Below are positions 23,113-31,943 of a stretch of DNA of 64,000 nt, piece by piece. The DNA lies in IMG/VR virus record IMGVR_UViG_3300028284_000003, positions 1 to 64,000 of that record. One strand, written 5' to 3'. Below the pieces are notes generated by a model. That model ran no database searches. It saw only the letters and a list, made by a program, of their open reading frames with translations, and was not told the DNA's origin. Position numbers and translations under genes: made by a program. The DNA is from a virus. The first letter of the stretch is position 1, and each line of letters opens with the position of its first letter.

Positions 23113-23645
23113 GGCTGGTCACTTTTTAAACCAATTTGCTTAGAGAATAATACGCTAGAATAACATGCCCAAAAGCCAGCTTTATCAGGATTCATCTTTT
23201 CTTTTTTATCACAACCATGTCTTGCCCAAAAACTAGCAGCTCTTTTAGGATCATCATTCTTTACTGTAGTAGATGGATCTCCCCATTGTATTATTTTAGC
23301 AATTATATTTCCTTCTTTATCTTTACGTCCACTATTTCTATATACTTTAAATTTAGCTTTTCCTCCTCTTTCTGGAGAATCAAGCTTTACATTAATTTGA
23401 TTTCCACCTCTTGGTTTATAAACTGCTTTTTTACCAACTTCAAGATTTTTAGCCATCCAACCACTTGGGCCTTTAAGAATTACATTACCTTTATCCCAAT
23501 ATTGTTTAACTTCTTCAAACAATTCTGTATAAGCATCGCTGCCTAATCTAAAGAACGAATTAGTCAAGTCTAGACCTTCTTCTACGTGTAGTTTAAGTGC
23601 CTCTGAGACACTATTATAATCTTTGAATGATTTTACGAACTTCAT
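23106..23645 (-). CDS. Head-targeted-like protein with GDPS...ARHGCD core
   Basis: The start is taken at MKFVKSFKDYN (23645), which gives the common leader; the longer frame adds an unlikely prefix. The 179-residue protein has a basic beta-rich middle and a C-terminal part with QWGDPSTT and FWARHGCD. This pattern (GDP, then RHxC) is a recurrent module in phage structural proteins. It is probably a packaged or capsid-associated protein; its activity is unknown. Confidence 0.6.
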   Translation of the reverse strand: MKFVKSFKDYNSVSEALKLHVEEGLDLTNSFFRLGSDAYTELFEEVKQYWDKGNVILKGPSGWMAKNLEVGKKAVYKPRGGNQINVKLDSPERGGKAKFKVYRNSGRKDKEGNIIAKIIQWGDPSTTVKNDDPKRAASFWARHGCDKKEKMNPDKAGFWACYSSVLFSKQIGLKSDQPW

Positions 23646-23655
23646 AATTTTTAAT

Positions 23656-23976
23656 TTAATAAGACATCCAACTTCCAAATGACAAAGATCCTTTTAACAT
23701 AAGTGTAATAAAATCTTTAACGTCTGTGATTTTTTCATCCCAGTCCTTTGTTGTTTTACCAGTTTCAACTGCAACATATTCACCGTCCCAATACCAATGA
23801 TTTATTTCATTTTTACCAAATGGATCTGGGCCATCTAAAACTTCTATCCAATCACCGCTTACCTTTATTTCACCTGAATCTATTTTTTTTTCTATTTCAG
23901 AAACTTCTTTTTTTAAATTTTCATTTAAAATGTTTTCACAAAACTGTTCAAATAATTTAATTTTTTTCATAGTCAT
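23656..23976 (-). CDS. Hypothetical protein with capsid-targeting-like start
   Basis: The 106-residue protein (104 if MKKIKLF at 23970 is the start) has leader MKKIKLFEQFCENILNE. An acidic beta-rich part with GDWIEVLDG and HWYWDGEYV follows. It overlaps the next gene by one base. A packaged head protein is inferred. Confidence 0.6.
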   Translation of the reverse strand: MTMKKIKLFEQFCENILNENLKKEVSEIEKKIDSGEIKVSGDWIEVLDGPDPFGKNEINHWYWDGEYVAVETGKTTKDWDEKITDVKDFITLMLKGSLSFGSWMSY

Positions 23977-25850
23977 TAAAGTTTTTTATCATGTCCACCG
24001 TCTCTAACTTTCTTAGCTATATCTGAGTCAGCTCCGCCCCATGTACCGTCTTGCTTTGTTAAGAATGAATTAACCCTTGCATAACCCCATTGAGCTTGAG
24101 TTGCTCCTGGTCTGTGACCACTTTTCCAAGCAGCCAAGCCTCTTTTCATAATAATTCTAAGTAAGCCAACTGGAACACCTGATTCCTTTGCTTTATTCTT
24201 AATACCTGTTTCCATGCCATCATCGCCCATTGGACTTTGATCGTTAGTTTGATCTTTCTTTTCATTAACGGATTCTGCCATGGCCTCAATATCCCACTGA
24301 ATTCTTTGTAGTGGATCATCTCCTCTATTATTTCTTTTTACCCAGTCAATAAGTCCAAGCTCGTTGTTTGCATTTTGTGCCATATCAGCAGCATGTTTCC
24401 AGCCATCATTTGATGCAACATCTTCAATCCATTGATCATATTTTCTTTGATTCCATTTTACTTTAGGTCTTGCTGATTTATGTGGGCCATCTCCTAATGT
24501 AGAAGTAGCAGCATCATAAGAACCTGGAAGAAATACGCCAACTTCTTTACCATTGCCATATTTAATAGTTTTTCTAAATCTTCTTAATTCATACTCAGCA
24601 TCTTCAATCTTTTCTCTGCTTGTCATTCCACCTAGTCTATAACCATATGCTAGTTTCATTTTTTCAAGTTCATCAGTATCTGTTTGAAAATGCATGTCTT
24701 TAACTTCAATGTCAGTATAATCTCTGCTTCTACCATATCTACGATCTAACATTTTATCATAATCTTCATTTAATGATTCGTGCATTTCCATTCCCATGTC
24801 AATCCATACTCTAAGAATATCTGCATAATCCTTTGGGCTTAAGCCATTCTTTTCTCCATAAGTAGTTTTACTTGTGAGGTCATGCATTTCTTTTGCTACC
24901 TTGTCAATATTACCTTCTTTAAATGTAACAGTTGCTCTTTCTTTTCCAGCATCTAAAAGTCTAAAAGTTTCTCCTCTATCATCATGTGGATCAGTACTCC
25001 AACCTGCTGAATTATTAACGTTAATATCAAAACTTGCTTGACCTGAACTCATATAAACTGTCCAATCCTTTCCTGTTTGATATGTTTTACCTTTTTTACG
25101 TGCTATCTTAGCTTCACTCACGGTTTCAACAAGTTTAACATCTTCAGCTGGATAATAATCTTCTGTACTACCATCAAATCTAATTAATTGATGCTTTTTA
25201 CCTTTAATCTTTTTATCTTTACCTTTAACTAATTCACCAGTGCCATAAAGTTCTCCATCTTTATAAACATGAACTAATTCAACAGCTTCATCTACACTAA
25301 CTCCTCTCTTCTTTAAAATCTTTTCAATTTCTTGATAGGCTTGCTTGTATTTAGATTTTGGATGTTCAAACCCTCTTTGATAATTAGCATAACCGTCAAG
25401 TGCAGCATCATACATATCTTTTAACTCCTCATCTGACATTTTATTATTAAATACAAAAGGTCCGATAAATGCTTCACTTAAAAATTCATCAATTGTCTTT
25501 AGTTTAGTATTTAATTTTGTGTTTTTAATATCTTCTATTCTCTGTGTTTCTTTTGTAGCTTTCATATCATCTATAAAAGAGTCTAATTCTTGTAGATTTT
25601 TCATTTCGTTCTTTTTGAATTTTTTGTGATATGCTGTAGTGAATTTTGACTTTTTAACTTTACCTTCTTTTCTGGCTTTTTTATCTCCTGGCATTTCTTT
25701 ATAGGCACTTGGATCATCATCATCCATTGCACCTTGCTTTTTCATTTGGTCTTCTTTCTCTTCCTCGTCTTTATCACTAAGACCAGTCATATAACCATCA
25801 GGGCCAGGTTTTTTCTCTAAAAATATGTCAAATTCTTTTAATTTTTTCAT
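23976..25850 (-). CDS. Large multi-module head-targeted-like protein
   Basis: The start is taken at MKKLKEFDIFLEK (25850): the longer frame to 25868 would begin inside the GATATATA box. The roughly 624-residue protein has three leader-like segments, MKKLKEFDIF at 1, MKNLQELDSFIDD at about 90 and LKTIDEFLSEA at about 120. Mixed domains follow, and then a C-terminal module with IIMKRGLAAWKSGHRPGATQAQWGYARVNSFL, which matches the DUF5824-type motif of phage structural proteins. It looks like a fusion of small packaged proteins. Confidence 0.65.
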   Translation of the reverse strand: MKKLKEFDIFLEKKPGPDGYMTGLSDKDEEEKEDQMKKQGAMDDDDPSAYKEMPGDKKARKEGKVKKSKFTTAYHKKFKKNEMKNLQELDSFIDDMKATKETQRIEDIKNTKLNTKLKTIDEFLSEAFIGPFVFNNKMSDEELKDMYDAALDGYANYQRGFEHPKSKYKQAYQEIEKILKKRGVSVDEAVELVHVYKDGELYGTGELVKGKDKKIKGKKHQLIRFDGSTEDYYPAEDVKLVETVSEAKIARKKGKTYQTGKDWTVYMSSGQASFDINVNNSAGWSTDPHDDRGETFRLLDAGKERATVTFKEGNIDKVAKEMHDLTSKTTYGEKNGLSPKDYADILRVWIDMGMEMHESLNEDYDKMLDRRYGRSRDYTDIEVKDMHFQTDTDELEKMKLAYGYRLGGMTSREKIEDAEYELRRFRKTIKYGNGKEVGVFLPGSYDAATSTLGDGPHKSARPKVKWNQRKYDQWIEDVASNDGWKHAADMAQNANNELGLIDWVKRNNRGDDPLQRIQWDIEAMAESVNEKKDQTNDQSPMGDDGMETGIKNKAKESGVPVGLLRIIMKRGLAAWKSGHRPGATQAQWGYARVNSFLTKQDGTWGGADSDIAKKVRDGGHDKKL

Positions 25851-25857
25851 AATATTA

Positions 25858-25866
25858 ATATATATC
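25858..25866 (-). promoter_or_regulatory. Late-promoter-like box (one mismatch)
   Basis: ATATATATC on the plus strand, one base off the TTATATATC consensus, lies 8-16 nt before the chosen start at 25850. It supports that start over the upstream ATG. Confidence 0.4.
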
Positions 25867-25869
25867 ACT

Positions 25870-26076
25870 TTATTGATGTACTAAAAAACTAGCACTATGT
25901 ACTTGTTCTATATATTCTAGTTTATTTTTATTAAACCAATCAACGACAATCTCTTTCATCTTAATTGAATTACCTGTGATTATTTCTGCATTTTTAATAT
26001 TTTTCCAGAAAAGTGCCTCTGCTAATACTGCTTCTACCTCACCATGTCTAATCCCATGTAAGTCTATCTTTGTCAT
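25870..26076 (-). CDS. Smr-domain protein
   Basis: The start is MTKIDLHG (26076). The 68-residue protein is essentially one Smr domain: DLHGIRHGEVEAVL at the start and EIITGNSIKMKEIV in the middle. Smr domains nick or bind branched nucleic acids and also act in ribosome rescue. The 5' end overlaps the glycosyltransferase gene. Confidence 0.7.
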   Translation of the reverse strand: MTKIDLHGIRHGEVEAVLAEALFWKNIKNAEIITGNSIKMKEIVVDWFNKNKLEYIEQVHSASFLVHQ

Positions 26077-27139
26077 TTTCCTCATACCAATTTGACTTAT
26101 TAACATTATATAGATAGTCTATCCATTTGTTTATTAATGATTCTGCTGTAAACCTTTCACCATGTTTTCTACAATCATGTGGAGAAATTGTGTCTATTTT
26201 ATTTATGGCCTCTACAAAGTCTGCAAAATACTGACATCTAAATCCAGTTTTACCATTTATTACATTATCAGTATAGCCTCCCCAATCGGTTGTAATGATA
26301 GGTGTGCCTGAAAGTGCAGCCTCTGTGGCTGTTAAACCAAAGGGCTCTACGTAATATGTTGGGGTGATCATTGCCTTGGAGTTGGCAACATATTTCTTTC
26401 TGCTTTCTAAATCTAAATAACCTACAAATTCAACATTATCAAATTCTATCTTTGGAGGTTTACCTTGGCCTGCAAGTATAAATCTTTTATTTGGAAAATG
26501 TGCAGCTAAATCAAAGAATATTGGTAGGCCTTTATCACTATTTAATCTTGACATAAAAAGGAAATAGTCTTCCTTTTCTTCTTTAAATTCAAAGTCATTA
26601 ATACTATTTGATATTGGGGCAATTACGGTATCATTCCAAATGTTTTTTGCAAAATCCTTTTCTCTGCCGTAATGATAGTGTCTCCAACTATGTGAAGTAA
26701 ACACACTCCAATCAGCACCATTAGGCCATACGTCATGTCCAACATGTGCATCTATTATTTTTACTCCTCTTGCTTTTAAGTCTCCTAGGTGTTTTATATA
26801 TGTACTCCACATGACTAAAAGTATATCGCCTTCTTTACAGTTTTCTAAGAGTAATTCCTTTGTCTTATTTATAAATTCTAATTCGTTTTCTGGATTGTCG
26901 CGCCAAACGCCTAAATCTCTTCTAGTACTTTCTGAAGATTTTTCAAATGCTTTAAAACTGGCTACGTTGTATTTTTCAAAGCATTCTACAGTAGACTCTT
27001 CGAAGCCATAATATTTTACATGAAACCCCTTTCGGTATAATTGAGTTGTTAAGTGATAGGCTGCTCTTGCAAATGCATCTCCTGTAACTTCATTACATGA
27101 TGGATTTCGATGTGTGCCTATAATGTGAATGTTATTCAT
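26048..27139 (-). CDS. Glycosyltransferase family 4 (GT-B)
   Basis: The 363-residue protein has a Rossmann-like N-terminal domain and a C-terminal GT4 domain with FLFMSRLNSDKGLP, then EPFGLTATEAALSGTPIIT and GYTDNVINGKTGF, the family's nucleotide-sugar-binding signature. It should transfer a sugar from UDP- or GDP-sugar. A role in modifying phage fibre, DNA or host surface is possible. It is 15 kb from the fibre-modification island. Confidence 0.85.
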   Translation of the reverse strand: MNNIHIIGTHRNPSCNEVTGDAFARAAYHLTTQLYRKGFHVKYYGFEESTVECFEKYNVASFKAFEKSSESTRRDLGVWRDNPENELEFINKTKELLLENCKEGDILLVMWSTYIKHLGDLKARGVKIIDAHVGHDVWPNGADWSVFTSHSWRHYHYGREKDFAKNIWNDTVIAPISNSINDFEFKEEKEDYFLFMSRLNSDKGLPIFFDLAAHFPNKRFILAGQGKPPKIEFDNVEFVGYLDLESRKKYVANSKAMITPTYYVEPFGLTATEAALSGTPIITTDWGGYTDNVINGKTGFRCQYFADFVEAINKIDTISPHDCRKHGERFTAESLINKWIDYLYNVNKSNWYEENDKDRLTWD

Positions 27140-27308
27140 CTATACATTCATTTAAACGTGTAGTTAAATTTTCTTTTTGCTTTTCTAATTCATTTACTAA
27201 CCAGCCATTCATCATATGTTTCATTACTAATTCAATTTTAATTCTTTCTAATTCCTTTTTAGTATCTTGATAAACCTTTTCCATTCCTTTTTTAACTCTA
27301 ATGTTCAT
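27132..27308 (-). CDS. Small helical protein, paralogue of the 4436-4627 product
   Basis: The start is MNIRVKKGM (27308). The longer frame to 27383 adds an unlikely cysteine-rich prefix. The 58-residue protein ends LTTRLNECIDE and aligns along its length with the 4436-4627 product. It overlaps the glycosyltransferase gene by 8 nt. Confidence 0.6.
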   Translation of the reverse strand: MNIRVKKGMEKVYQDTKKELERIKIELVMKHMMNGWLVNELEKQKENLTTRLNECIDE

Positions 27309-27336
27309 TATATTATACGTGTTTTTTAAAATTTGT

Positions 27337-27648
27337 TTACATTTTATCATAGAACTCAGAAAATAATAATGAGTATTCATCATATGTCATGTCTTTAAGA
27401 AATTTACATTTTTCAAATTCGTCTTTGGCTTCAAAGTGCTTTACCATTTCAGTATTTATTATTTTTTTAAAATCTTTTGGTAATAATAATTGATAAAAAT
27501 CAAAAGGTAAATAAACAAGATCTATAATTCCACTTGTAAAAAGAAGATCATCGACTGTAATTTGCTGGGAAAGAACCTTATAGCCATTTTCCATTGCACG
27601 GTCTATCATATTATTTTCACTAATTGGATCAATATCAAAGCTTTCCAT
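27337..27648 (-). CDS. Small acidic protein with UVR-like end
   Basis: The 103-residue protein has KHFEAKDEFEKCKFLKDM near its end, the same UVR-like motif seen in the products at 14033-14362 and 49448-49630, preceded by a hydrophobic, Leu-rich middle. The function is unknown. Confidence 0.5.
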   Translation of the reverse strand: MESFDIDPISENNMIDRAMENGYKVLSQQITVDDLLFTSGIIDLVYLPFDFYQLLLPKDFKKIINTEMVKHFEAKDEFEKCKFLKDMTYDEYSLLFSEFYDKM

Positions 27649-27653
27649 TATAG

Positions 27654-28169
27654 CTAATTGTTTATTTTTAATTGTTTATAAATATTTAATAAAATGTCAT
27701 ATTCATCGTTTTTAATTATTTCGATATAATCACACTCAGTATAACCAAATTCAATATATGGGAAACATGTGTAGTTTTTAAATAATATTCTAATTTTTTT
27801 ATTTAAATTTTTTAAATTATTTAAATTTTTAAAGATTACACTATTAATTTGACTGGGTTTTGCAGTTTGCCAACCTGTTTCTAAATTATTTAAAAAAATA
27901 GTTTCTTTTTCTTTTTTAAAACTAAAACTTAACATATCATAGACATTTTCTGAATTAGTATAACATTTACAATTATCTAATATAGGAGTATATGGATAAA
28001 TTTCATTTATAAAATTTTTAAGCTCCTCTAATGTGTTAAATCTTGGCACTGTCTTTGTACCATAGTGTGAAGTTTTATTAAGAAGAATAGAATCTATTTT
28101 TCCATCATTTTCTTCAACTGACCTAAGAGCGTTATAAATATATGTTAATGAAAGCCTGTCTGTTATCAT
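27654..28169 (-). CDS. Hypothetical protein
   Basis: This 171-residue soluble protein, rich in Asn and Lys, is of mixed alpha/beta type and has no motif I recognise. Its neighbours are a UVR-like small protein downstream and a coiled-coil tail-anchored protein upstream. Confidence 0.55.
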   Translation of the reverse strand: MITDRLSLTYIYNALRSVEENDGKIDSILLNKTSHYGTKTVPRFNTLEELKNFINEIYPYTPILDNCKCYTNSENVYDMLSFSFKKEKETIFLNNLETGWQTAKPSQINSVIFKNLNNLKNLNKKIRILFKNYTCFPYIEFGYTECDYIEIIKNDEYDILLNIYKQLKINN

Positions 28170-28170
28170 T

Positions 28171-28557
28171 TTATAAATTATTTGTTACGAGAAATGCTAA
28201 AATACCAAGTACTGTAGTTATCATTAGCCAGAATGCTTTACTAATATTTGCTTTCCATTTTATTAATTCCTTATGTTCAGTTAATAAATCAATACCTAAG
28301 TCTCCTCTATCTTCTATCTTTTCTCTAAACTCAGTATTTTTAATAGTTTCAACAACAACGCCTGTTCTTGGATTTAAAAGTTCTTTTTTTAAATCTGAAA
28401 TTTGACTTTTCATTTCATTTTGATTTTCCATTAATTGCTTAATAGATTTTTCTAAATAAATTCTATTAGGATCTTCAAACTTTTCCTTTAGCTGTGAAAA
28501 TGCTTGTATTAATTCTCTTACTAATTCTGAATTAGATTTTTCTGGATCGTTTGACAT
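28171..28557 (-). CDS. Coiled-coil protein with C-terminal membrane anchor
   Basis: The 128-residue protein is helical, with coiled-coil character at about 15-60, and ends in one membrane helix (FWLMITTVLGILAFLV). The shape is like XhlA-type phage haemolysin/holin-accessory proteins. It is a holin or lysis-accessory candidate, not proven. Confidence 0.5.
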   Translation of the reverse strand: MSNDPEKSNSELVRELIQAFSQLKEKFEDPNRIYLEKSIKQLMENQNEMKSQISDLKKELLNPRTGVVVETIKNTEFREKIEDRGDLGIDLLTEHKELIKWKANISKAFWLMITTVLGILAFLVTNNL

Positions 28558-28638
28558 AATATGTAATAAGTTCTTTTTTTTACTATATATTTAAAGACCT
28601 TTATAATATATCAAATATATTATAAATTTAATAGATTT

Positions 28639-28758
28639 TTATTTGCCTCCTTTTGGATCTGTAGGTTCTCTTGGGTCTGTAGGTTCTCTTGGATCTACAG
28701 GTTCTTCTGGATCTATAGGTTCTATCTGAACTGCTAAAAAATGAGGTGCATGCATCAT
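28639..28758 (-). CDS. Small Pro/Glu/Asp repeat protein
   Basis: A 39-residue ORF ends with repeats of EPxDPxE (EPIDPEEPVDPREPTDP and on). It starts 6 nt after the stop of the big collagen-like fibre gene, to which it is coupled. It may be a flexible tail or chaperone peptide for the fibre. Confidence 0.4.
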   Translation of the reverse strand: MMHAPHFLAVQIEPIDPEEPVDPREPTDPREPTDPKGGK

Positions 28759-28763
28759 TTTAA

Positions 28764-30668
28764 TTAAGAATAATTATATGTTGCACTGGCAATGTATGTA
28801 GAGCCATCATAAAATAAAACTACAGAATCTATTAATCCAGAACCATTTGATGGTTTATATGCAGTTCCACGTGGCCAAATAATATCTGAAGCGCCTATAC
28901 TCCATGTTACGCCATTGCTTAGTGGTTCATCTGCAGTTATTAATTTTAAAAAGTAAGTTGCGCCTTCTTGTGGATTCTGTAAAGTTATAGTTGTATTACC
29001 ACCTAATAATTGTATTTCTGCAGAATTACCATTATTCCAATTCACAGTAGTAGAGCCTGTTGACATACTCGACCAAGCCTGCCCTTCAACATACATATTA
29101 CCTCCGACCTGTAGAGCCTGAGTCGGTGTATTTTGATTTATACCAACCTTTGTATTTGCAATGTCTATATAAACTAAATCTGATGTAACTGGATCGTTAT
29201 TTATATCTCCAACAAATATTTTACCAGTATTTAAATTTGGTGTATCATTTGTTCTGCCGGCTCCTCCTATTTTAATAGAGCCGTTTGAGTCTACTCTTTG
29301 TACTTTTGCAATATTTTGAATTAAATGATCCTCGCCCGATGGCCTGTCATTAGTTAATGCACCTGGAGTTGCACTTACATAAAGAGTATCTCCTAAACTA
29401 TAACCAGGCGTTTGAGTATCATGTCCACTAATTGTTCCAAATGTAACTACCTCAACTGATGTATTTAAAGATGCAGCACTGAATGTACAACCAAATGCTG
29501 GCATTTTACTAGCATCATTAGCATCTGCCTTCATTACAATTGGAATATTTCCACTAATTCCACTAATATAAACAACATCACATGCTCCTAAAGCCTCTCC
29601 TGCCTGTGCATTAAATCTAATAGCTCCTCTAAGATCTCCAATAAATTCATCACTTACTTCAATCTTTCCAATTACTTCTAAAGCTTCTGATGGATCATTT
29701 GTACCAATACCAACATCTCCTCCACTATAATAAATATCTCCGGCAGCAACACCTGCTTGCCAATAATTAGTTCCATCCGGGCCTGAAGGACCACTTGGGC
29801 CTTTACTTCCACTTGGGCCTGATGGGCCACTTGGGCCTTCACCTCCACCTGGGCCTGATAGTCCACTTGGACCTGAAACTGTTGAATCAGCGCCTGATGG
29901 ACCACTTGGGCCTTCACTTCCACTTGGGCCTTTACTTCCACTTGGGCCTGAAGGGCCACTTGGACCTTCACCTCCACCTGGACCTGATAGTCCACTTGGA
30001 CCTGATAGTCCACTTGGACCAATTGGACCTGAAACGGTTGAATCAGCACCTGACGGACCACTTGGGCCTTTACTTCCACTTGGGCCTGAAGGGCCACTTG
30101 GACCTTCACCTCCACCTGGGCCTGATAGTCCACTTGGACCTGAAACTGTTGAATCAGCGCCTGATGGACCTGTTGGACCTAAAGGGCCACTTGGACCTTC
30201 ACCTCCACCTGGACCTGATAGTCCACTTGGACCTGAAACTGTTGAATCAGCGCCTGATGGGCCTGTTGGACCTGAAATTGTTGAAGCATTACCTTGAGGA
30301 CCTGTTGGGCCTGTTGGACCTGTTGGACCTGTTGGACCTGAAGAACCTCCACCTGTGCCACCTTGGCTTAATGTCCAATACCATCCTTCTGTGCCATCAT
30401 ATTTTAATGTTAATACTTTGTCATTGTCTCCTGTAAAATCTTCGACCTGTGCTCCAGTAGAACCTGGAGAAATTGTGGATGGATAAATTCTGTAATTTGC
30501 AACTGTACCTGTAAGAACTTTATAATTATAATCCGCCTCCACGTGCTTTAAGGCTCTACCTACTTCGCTTGGATATATAGGTTTCCAATAGCCTTCAGCC
30601 TCTCTATGAATGTTATCTGCAAATGCAGATGAATCTGCTGATGTATAATCGTCTAAAAGTTTACTCAC
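28764..30668 (-). CDS. Large collagen-like fibre protein
   Basis: The 634-residue protein has an N-terminal domain (about 1-100) that probably attaches to the virion and a roughly 190-residue Gly-X-Y stretch (about 111-300). The stretch is mostly Gly-Pro-Ser/Thr, with GSKGPSG units that place Lys before Gly. A C-terminal fibre-tip domain of about 330 residues follows, with intramolecular-chaperone-like layout ([18 protein letters not shown]). The Gly-X-Y part is encoded by a tandem DNA repeat. The X-Lys-Gly sites make it a second candidate substrate of the lysyl-hydroxylase/GT fusion at 8950-10278. Confidence 0.85.
   Translation of the reverse strand: MSKLLDDYTSADSSAFADNIHREAEGYWKPIYPSEVGRALKHVEADYNYKVLTGTVANYRIYPSTISPGSTGAQVEDFTGDNDKVLTLKYDGTEGWYWTLSQGGTGGGSSGPTGPTGPTGPTGPQGNASTISGPTGPSGADSTVSGPSGLSGPGGGEGPSGPLGPTGPSGADSTVSGPSGLSGPGGGEGPSGPSGPSGSKGPSGPSGADSTVSGPIGPSGLSGPSGLSGPGGGEGPSGPSGPSGSKGPSGSEGPSGPSGADSTVSGPSGLSGPGGGEGPSGPSGPSGSKGPSGPSGPDGTNYWQAGVAAGDIYYSGGDVGIGTNDPSEALEVIGKIEVSDEFIGDLRGAIRFNAQAGEALGACDVVYISGISGNIPIVMKADANDASKMPAFGCTFSAASLNTSVEVVTFGTISGHDTQTPGYSLGDTLYVSATPGALTNDRPSGEDHLIQNIAKVQRVDSNGSIKIGGAGRTNDTPNLNTGKIFVGDINNDPVTSDLVYIDIANTKVGINQNTPTQALQVGGNMYVEGQAWSSMSTGSTTVNWNNGNSAEIQLLGGNTTITLQNPQEGATYFLKLITADEPLSNGVTWSIGASDIIWPRGTAYKPSNGSGLIDSVVLFYDGSTYIASATYNYS
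29790..30360. repeat. Tandem repeat coding for Gly-X-Y triplets
   Basis: Units such as CCACTTGGACCTGATAGTCC and CTTGGGCC recur in phase across about 570 bp. Larger blocks (for example GCGCCTGATGG with its flanks) repeat three to four times. It is the coding part of the collagen-like fibre and is prone to expansion or contraction. The long open frame on the plus strand across it is an antisense artefact. Confidence 0.85.
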
Positions 30669-30746
30669 TGCATTACTTAATCTTTTTTATAATCTATATA
30701 TTTCTTTATTTTAGATCTATTAATTTATTACCTGTCTTTAATGTTT

Positions 30747-31403
30747 TCATATTTCTTTAATATCTTCTGGTTTAATATCGTCGTAACTAAACATTGATTT
30801 CATATCAGGTGGCATTAATGGATCTTTATACCATGTGTATGGCTTTGCATTAATTTCTAAAATTACAGGGTCTACAAAATCAAAATAATCATCTAATTCT
30901 TTTGCCTTTCCTTTTGAAGGTACTGCAAATGTTGCGCTATATAATTGTTCAGTGTCATTACTACCTGTTACTCCACTGCCAAATGTATCACTATGTCCAT
31001 GTGCTTTTTTAGACTGCATTCCATTTTTTAAAATAGATGCAACATTTTTACGACCTGTTTTATGATATACTTTATTGGCCTTTGCTTCTACATCAGCTAA
31101 TGTAACTGTGAATTCATTTCCACTAGAATAACCTAACGAAGTTTTCATAGTTAGTACTCCATCGTTTTTACCTGCCCACGTTCTAATTAGTTTTTGTAAT
31201 TTAACAACTTCTTTAGGTGCTTTACTCTTTGAAGGACCTTCAAAACTATCTAAGCTTACACTTATCATAATACCGCCGTAACCTTTATATGAACTTGCAC
31301 CTTCAAGACCTGCCTTATCGAATAAAGACATAATTGTCTTTTCAGTATTGTTAGGTGAATATGCTTCTCCTATAAATTGATTAAATGATTCTAATATTTT
31401 CAT
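30747..31403 (-). CDS. ADP-ribosyltransferase-like protein with capsid-targeting-like start
   Basis: The 218-residue protein has the leader MKILESFNQFIGEA and, in its second half, VYHKTGRKNVASILKNGM followed by VILEINAKPYTW and a YDDIKPEDIKEI ending. The YHxT...SILxxG core and the final PEDI are typical of ART-fold proteins (RNA 2'-phosphotransferase or DarT-like). T4 packages its ART protein Alt with the same kind of leader, so this is probably an Alt analogue injected with the DNA. The catalytic triad cannot be fixed by eye. Confidence 0.55.
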   Translation of the reverse strand: MKILESFNQFIGEAYSPNNTEKTIMSLFDKAGLEGASSYKGYGGIMISVSLDSFEGPSKSKAPKEVVKLQKLIRTWAGKNDGVLTMKTSLGYSSGNEFTVTLADVEAKANKVYHKTGRKNVASILKNGMQSKKAHGHSDTFGSGVTGSNDTEQLYSATFAVPSKGKAKELDDYFDFVDPVILEINAKPYTWYKDPLMPPDMKSMFSYDDIKPEDIKEI

Positions 31404-31408
31404 GATTT

Positions 31409-31639
31409 TTATTTTATTCCTAAATCTTTGTGTAAAACTTCCATAAATGGCATAAAGTTTTGTTGACCATATTCATCTCTAAGTATTTGACCTACTGCCA
31501 GTGCAAAATCTTCATAAGACATTGAGTCGTCTATTTTAATCATTGCTTTATCAATAGACTTTGCAAGTTCTTCTGACTTCTTTGACTCATCCATTGAGTC
31601 TCCATTAATCCAATCTTCAAATGTTTTCATATCTTTCAT
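31409..31639 (-). CDS. Small protein with capsid-targeting-like start
   Basis: The 76-residue protein starts MKDMKTFEDWINGD, a variant of the leader, and continues with AVGQILRDEYGQQNF. It is soluble and acidic. A packaged internal protein is inferred. Confidence 0.55.
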   Translation of the reverse strand: MKDMKTFEDWINGDSMDESKKSEELAKSIDKAMIKIDDSMSYEDFALAVGQILRDEYGQQNFMPFMEVLHKDLGIK

Positions 31640-31911
31640 TATTTACCTACTTTTCTTAAATTCTGTTCAATTAGTTTCTTAGCAGTAGCCCAATAACCTG
31701 GACCTCTAAAATCTCCACCAATTTCGTAACAATCTTTTTTTACACCTTCAATATATTCAGTAATTTCTCTGTAAAAATCATACTCCCATTTACTCCATCT
31801 TTCATCTTCCTCATCTGAAATTGTTGCAGAATACATGTGTTTATATTTTGCTTCGTTTACTTCTTCGTTTATTTGTTTTTTTATTTCTTCGTATTTTAAT
31901 ACTCTTTTCAT
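31639..31911 (-). CDS. Small protein with capsid-targeting-like start
   Basis: The 90-residue protein starts MKRVLKYEEIKKQINEEVNEA, whose INEE/VNEA fits the φxE cleavage pattern, and ends with GGDFRGPGYWATAKKLIE. The function is unknown. Confidence 0.55.
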   Translation of the reverse strand: MKRVLKYEEIKKQINEEVNEAKYKHMYSATISDEEDERWSKWEYDFYREITEYIEGVKKDCYEIGGDFRGPGYWATAKKLIEQNLRKVGK

Positions 31912-31943
31912 AATTAAGCACCTCCCTTTAGGTTGTTATTTTT

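Noticed and set aside
25851-25868. Upstream ATG of the large head-targeted protein (MIYINIM...)
   Set aside because: It falls inside the ATATATATC promoter-like box and precedes the typical leader MKKLKEF, which starts at 25850.
29790-30360. CRISPR-like regular repeats
   Set aside because: The repeats are in-frame Gly-X-Y coding units with no unique spacers and no cas genes nearby.
29795-30436. A 213-codon open frame on the plus strand across the collagen repeat
   Set aside because: It is antisense to the Gly-X-Y repeat, which leaves stop-free frames on both strands, and its Leu/His-rich product has no independent support.
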